This document shows positions 4,847 through 6,547 of a stretch of DNA of 6,547 nucleotides, in pieces (the stretch's first letter is position 1; each line of letters starts with the position of its first letter). The notes below the pieces were generated by a model. That model did not search any database, was not told the DNA's origin, and saw nothing but the letters and a program-made list of their open reading frames with translations. Source of the stretch: Gammaproteobacteria bacterium (lineage in GTDB: Bacteria; Pseudomonadota; Gammaproteobacteria; J044); the NCBI GenBank assembly GCA_026995955.1, contig JALWNJ010000108.1, forward strand, positions 1 to 6,547. Direction: 5' to 3'. Position numbers and translations under genes: made by a program.

Positions 4847-6547
4847 ATGGGCGAGGAACGCGAAGCGCACTGGAAGAAGAAATACTTCGACAGCCTCGAG
4901 GAACTGGAGGCGCGCGAGCGGCAGTGGACGCAGCAGGAGCAGATCCTGCGTCAGCTCGCCTCGCGCCTGACCCTGGCCGCCGACGGCAGCGATGCCGAGC
5001 TGTCGCGCACCCTGGATCGCCTGCGCGACGACCTGCGCCGCAAGGCCCCGGCAGCCCGCCTTGCCGGCCACCTCGAGACCATCAATGCCGCCATCCTGCG
5101 GCTCGACGAGAAGCGACGCGAACAGGCCCGGCGCATCACGCCCAGCACCGCCCTGAGCAAGGTTCTGGACCGCATCGAACTGCCCCAGGGGCTGCGCCGC
5201 AAGGGCCGCGAGCTCAACAAGCGCCTCGCCCGGGCCGACGCCGACAGCGACCCCCAGCCGCTGATCGATGCCTTCGCCGAACTGATGCAGCAGAGCCTGG
5301 ACTGGCTGGCGGAGGCCGCCGAGGAGGCCAATGCTGACCACGAGACCGCTCCCTCCTCCACCGGCCTGTTCCGGCGCCTGTTCCAGGCCGGGAACGACGG
5401 GGACAAGGACGAAGCCGCGGGCGACCTGCGGCCGGTCGGCCAGGCGCTGGCCCAGGCCCTGTCGCGGCTCGAGGTCGCCGAGCCGCACCGCGACAGGCGC
5501 GACGCCCTGGTGGCCAGCGCGCGCCGCATTCGCGACAGCGAGACCCTGCAGGCCTGGACGCGCCAGCTGGAGGACTGGCTGGCGGAACTCGCCATCCCCG
5601 CCGTCGAACCGCCCAACGAGGTGCTGCTGGAACTGCTGGAGCGGCTCGACCTGCCCGCCGGGCTGGAGGCGGAGGTCGAGCGACTCAAGCAGCGTCTGGC
5701 CGGTGACCTGACCCCGGCCTCGCTGTCGCGCAGCGTCGCCGACCTGGCCGATCTCATCGCCCGTGCGCGCCAGGCCGTGCAGCAGGAAAAGGACGAGATC
5801 GAACGCTTCCTCGCCGACCTCACCAACCGCCTGGGCGAGATCGATGCCTCGCTGGCCGACAGCATGCAGGCGCACCAGCAGATGGTCAGCGCGCGTCACG
5901 ACTTCGATCGCCGCATGACCGGCGAGGTGCGCGGCATGGAGGACTCGGTGCGCGAGGCCGACGAGCTGGAGGCGCTGAAGGCCGCCATCCGGGAGCGCAT
6001 CGAACACATCCAGCACCACATGCAGGACTGGCGCGAGAAGGAGTCGGCCCGCGAGGCGCGGCTGCGGGAGGAGAACGAACAGCTCGCCGCCCAGCTCGAG
6101 GCCTTCCGCAGCGAGGCCATGGGCCTGCACGACAAGCTGGAGGAAGCGCGCCGCGAGGCCATGCGCGACGCGCTCACCGGCCTGCCCAACCGCATGGCCT
6201 GGGAGGAACGGATGCAGGCCGAGCTGGCCCGCGCCGAGCGCCACGGCCGACCGCTGACGCTCGGCATCCTCGATGTCGATCACTTCAAGCGCATCAACGA
6301 CCGTTTCGGCCATCCGGCCGGTGACCGGGTGCTCCGGATCCTGGCCGACCTGTTCCGCCAGCAGACCCGCGCCAGCGACTTCCTGGCGCGGTTCGGCGGC
6401 GAGGAGTTCATGCTGGTACTGCCCGAGACCAGCGGCCCCGATGCCCTGGTGGTGGCCGACAAGCTGCGCGAGAGCGTGGCCCAGGCCCATTTCCACTACC
6501 GCAAGCAGAGCGTGCCGGTGACGCTGTCCTGCGGGCTGGCCCAGTAC
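4847..6547 (+). CDS. Soluble GGDEF diguanylate cyclase, 3' end cut by the window edge
   Basis: At least 567 residues of a c-di-GMP synthase are present; the frame is open to the last base and roughly the last 30-50 residues of the GGDEF domain are missing. The domain starts with DALTGLPNR (441-449). DVDHFKRINDRFGH (476-489) carries metal- and substrate-binding Asp476, Asn484 and Asp485. The active-site loop is GGEEF (517-521), a catalytically competent variant. RASD (508-511) is an intact RxxD inhibitory site at the standard spacing, so product feedback is expected. Residues 1-165 and 190-435 are almost entirely charged helix, probably coiled coils, separated by a linker with GLFRRLF (173-179). 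There is no membrane segment and no recognised sensor domain. The N-terminus (HWKKKYFDSLEELEARERQW) resembles, from memory only, a soluble gammaproteobacterial GGDEF group. The ATG at 4847 is the first in frame after the candidate promoter. Confidence 0.93.
   Translation, partial: MGEEREAHWKKKYFDSLEELEARERQWTQQEQILRQLASRLTLAADGSDAELSRTLDRLRDDLRRKAPAARLAGHLETINAAILRLDEKRREQARRITPSTALSKVLDRIELPQGLRRKGRELNKRLARADADSDPQPLIDAFAELMQQSLDWLAEAAEEANADHETAPSSTGLFRRLFQAGNDGDKDEAAGDLRPVGQALAQALSRLEVAEPHRDRRDALVASARRIRDSETLQAWTRQLEDWLAELAIPAVEPPNEVLLELLERLDLPAGLEAEVERLKQRLAGDLTPASLSRSVADLADLIARARQAVQQEKDEIERFLADLTNRLGEIDASLADSMQAHQQMVSARHDFDRRMTGEVRGMEDSVREADELEALKAAIRERIEHIQHHMQDWREKESAREARLREENEQLAAQLEAFRSEAMGLHDKLEEARREAMRDALTGLPNRMAWEERMQAELARAERHGRPLTLGILDVDHFKRINDRFGHPAGDRVLRILADLFRQQTRASDFLARFGGEEFMLVLPETSGPDALVVADKLRESVAQAHFHYRKQSVPVTLSCGLAQY

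Noticed and set aside
3656..6496. A 946-residue open frame on the minus strand that ends in the FHA domain, as if FHA were fused to a very large N-terminal region.
   Set aside because: The part above 4762 is antisense to the GGDEF gene, whose motifs are unmistakable. The FHA gene has its own ATG with a strong SD at 4762. The long frame is a result of high GC content.

Overview
The window is GC-rich, densely coded bacterial chromosome with strong G/C third-position codon bias. It shows Shine-Dalgarno (SD) sequences of the GGGAGGA type and a mix of divergent and convergent short transcription units. The protein types (exported DUF2914 protein, membrane-anchored retropepsin-like protease, pirin, exported pentapeptide-repeat protein, FHA protein, soluble GGDEF protein) suggest a free-living high-GC gammaproteobacterium, perhaps of the Chromatiales/Ectothiorhodospiraceae type. 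That placement is inference; no rRNA or tRNA is present to confirm it. There is no sign of a mobile element, CRISPR array, prophage or integration site.

Layout. Positions 1-50 are non-coding and hold a promoter-like extended -10 pointing left, out of the window. Two minus-strand genes follow: an exported DUF2914 protein (51-641) and a single-pass membrane-anchored aspartic protease (813-1322), separated by a 171-bp gap with a weak promoter candidate and a hairpin. A 27-bp divergent gap then separates the protease from a plus-strand run of four genes: pirin (1350-2192), an exported pentapeptide-repeat beta-helix protein (2235-2987), and two small uncharacterised proteins (2997-3314 and 3311-3649) whose ends overlap by 4 bp. 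The run meets a minus-strand FHA-domain gene (3656-4762) tail to tail, with 6 bp between stop codons. The FHA gene is divergent, across 84 bp, from a GGDEF diguanylate cyclase (from 4847) that runs off the right edge.

Functional reading. The right half is a plausible signalling pair: a phosphothreonine-reading FHA protein back to back with a soluble c-di-GMP synthase that keeps both its catalytic and its inhibitory site, with a dyad between them overlapping candidate -10 boxes for both genes. The central run links a cytoplasmic cupin (pirin) to an exported 38-repeat pentapeptide solenoid and two unknown cytoplasmic proteins. The last three genes of the run are close enough to be one translation-coupled unit. 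The least explained parts are the very regular pentapeptide protein with its charge-alternating faces, the 105/112-residue pair, and the large N-terminal regions of the FHA and GGDEF proteins.
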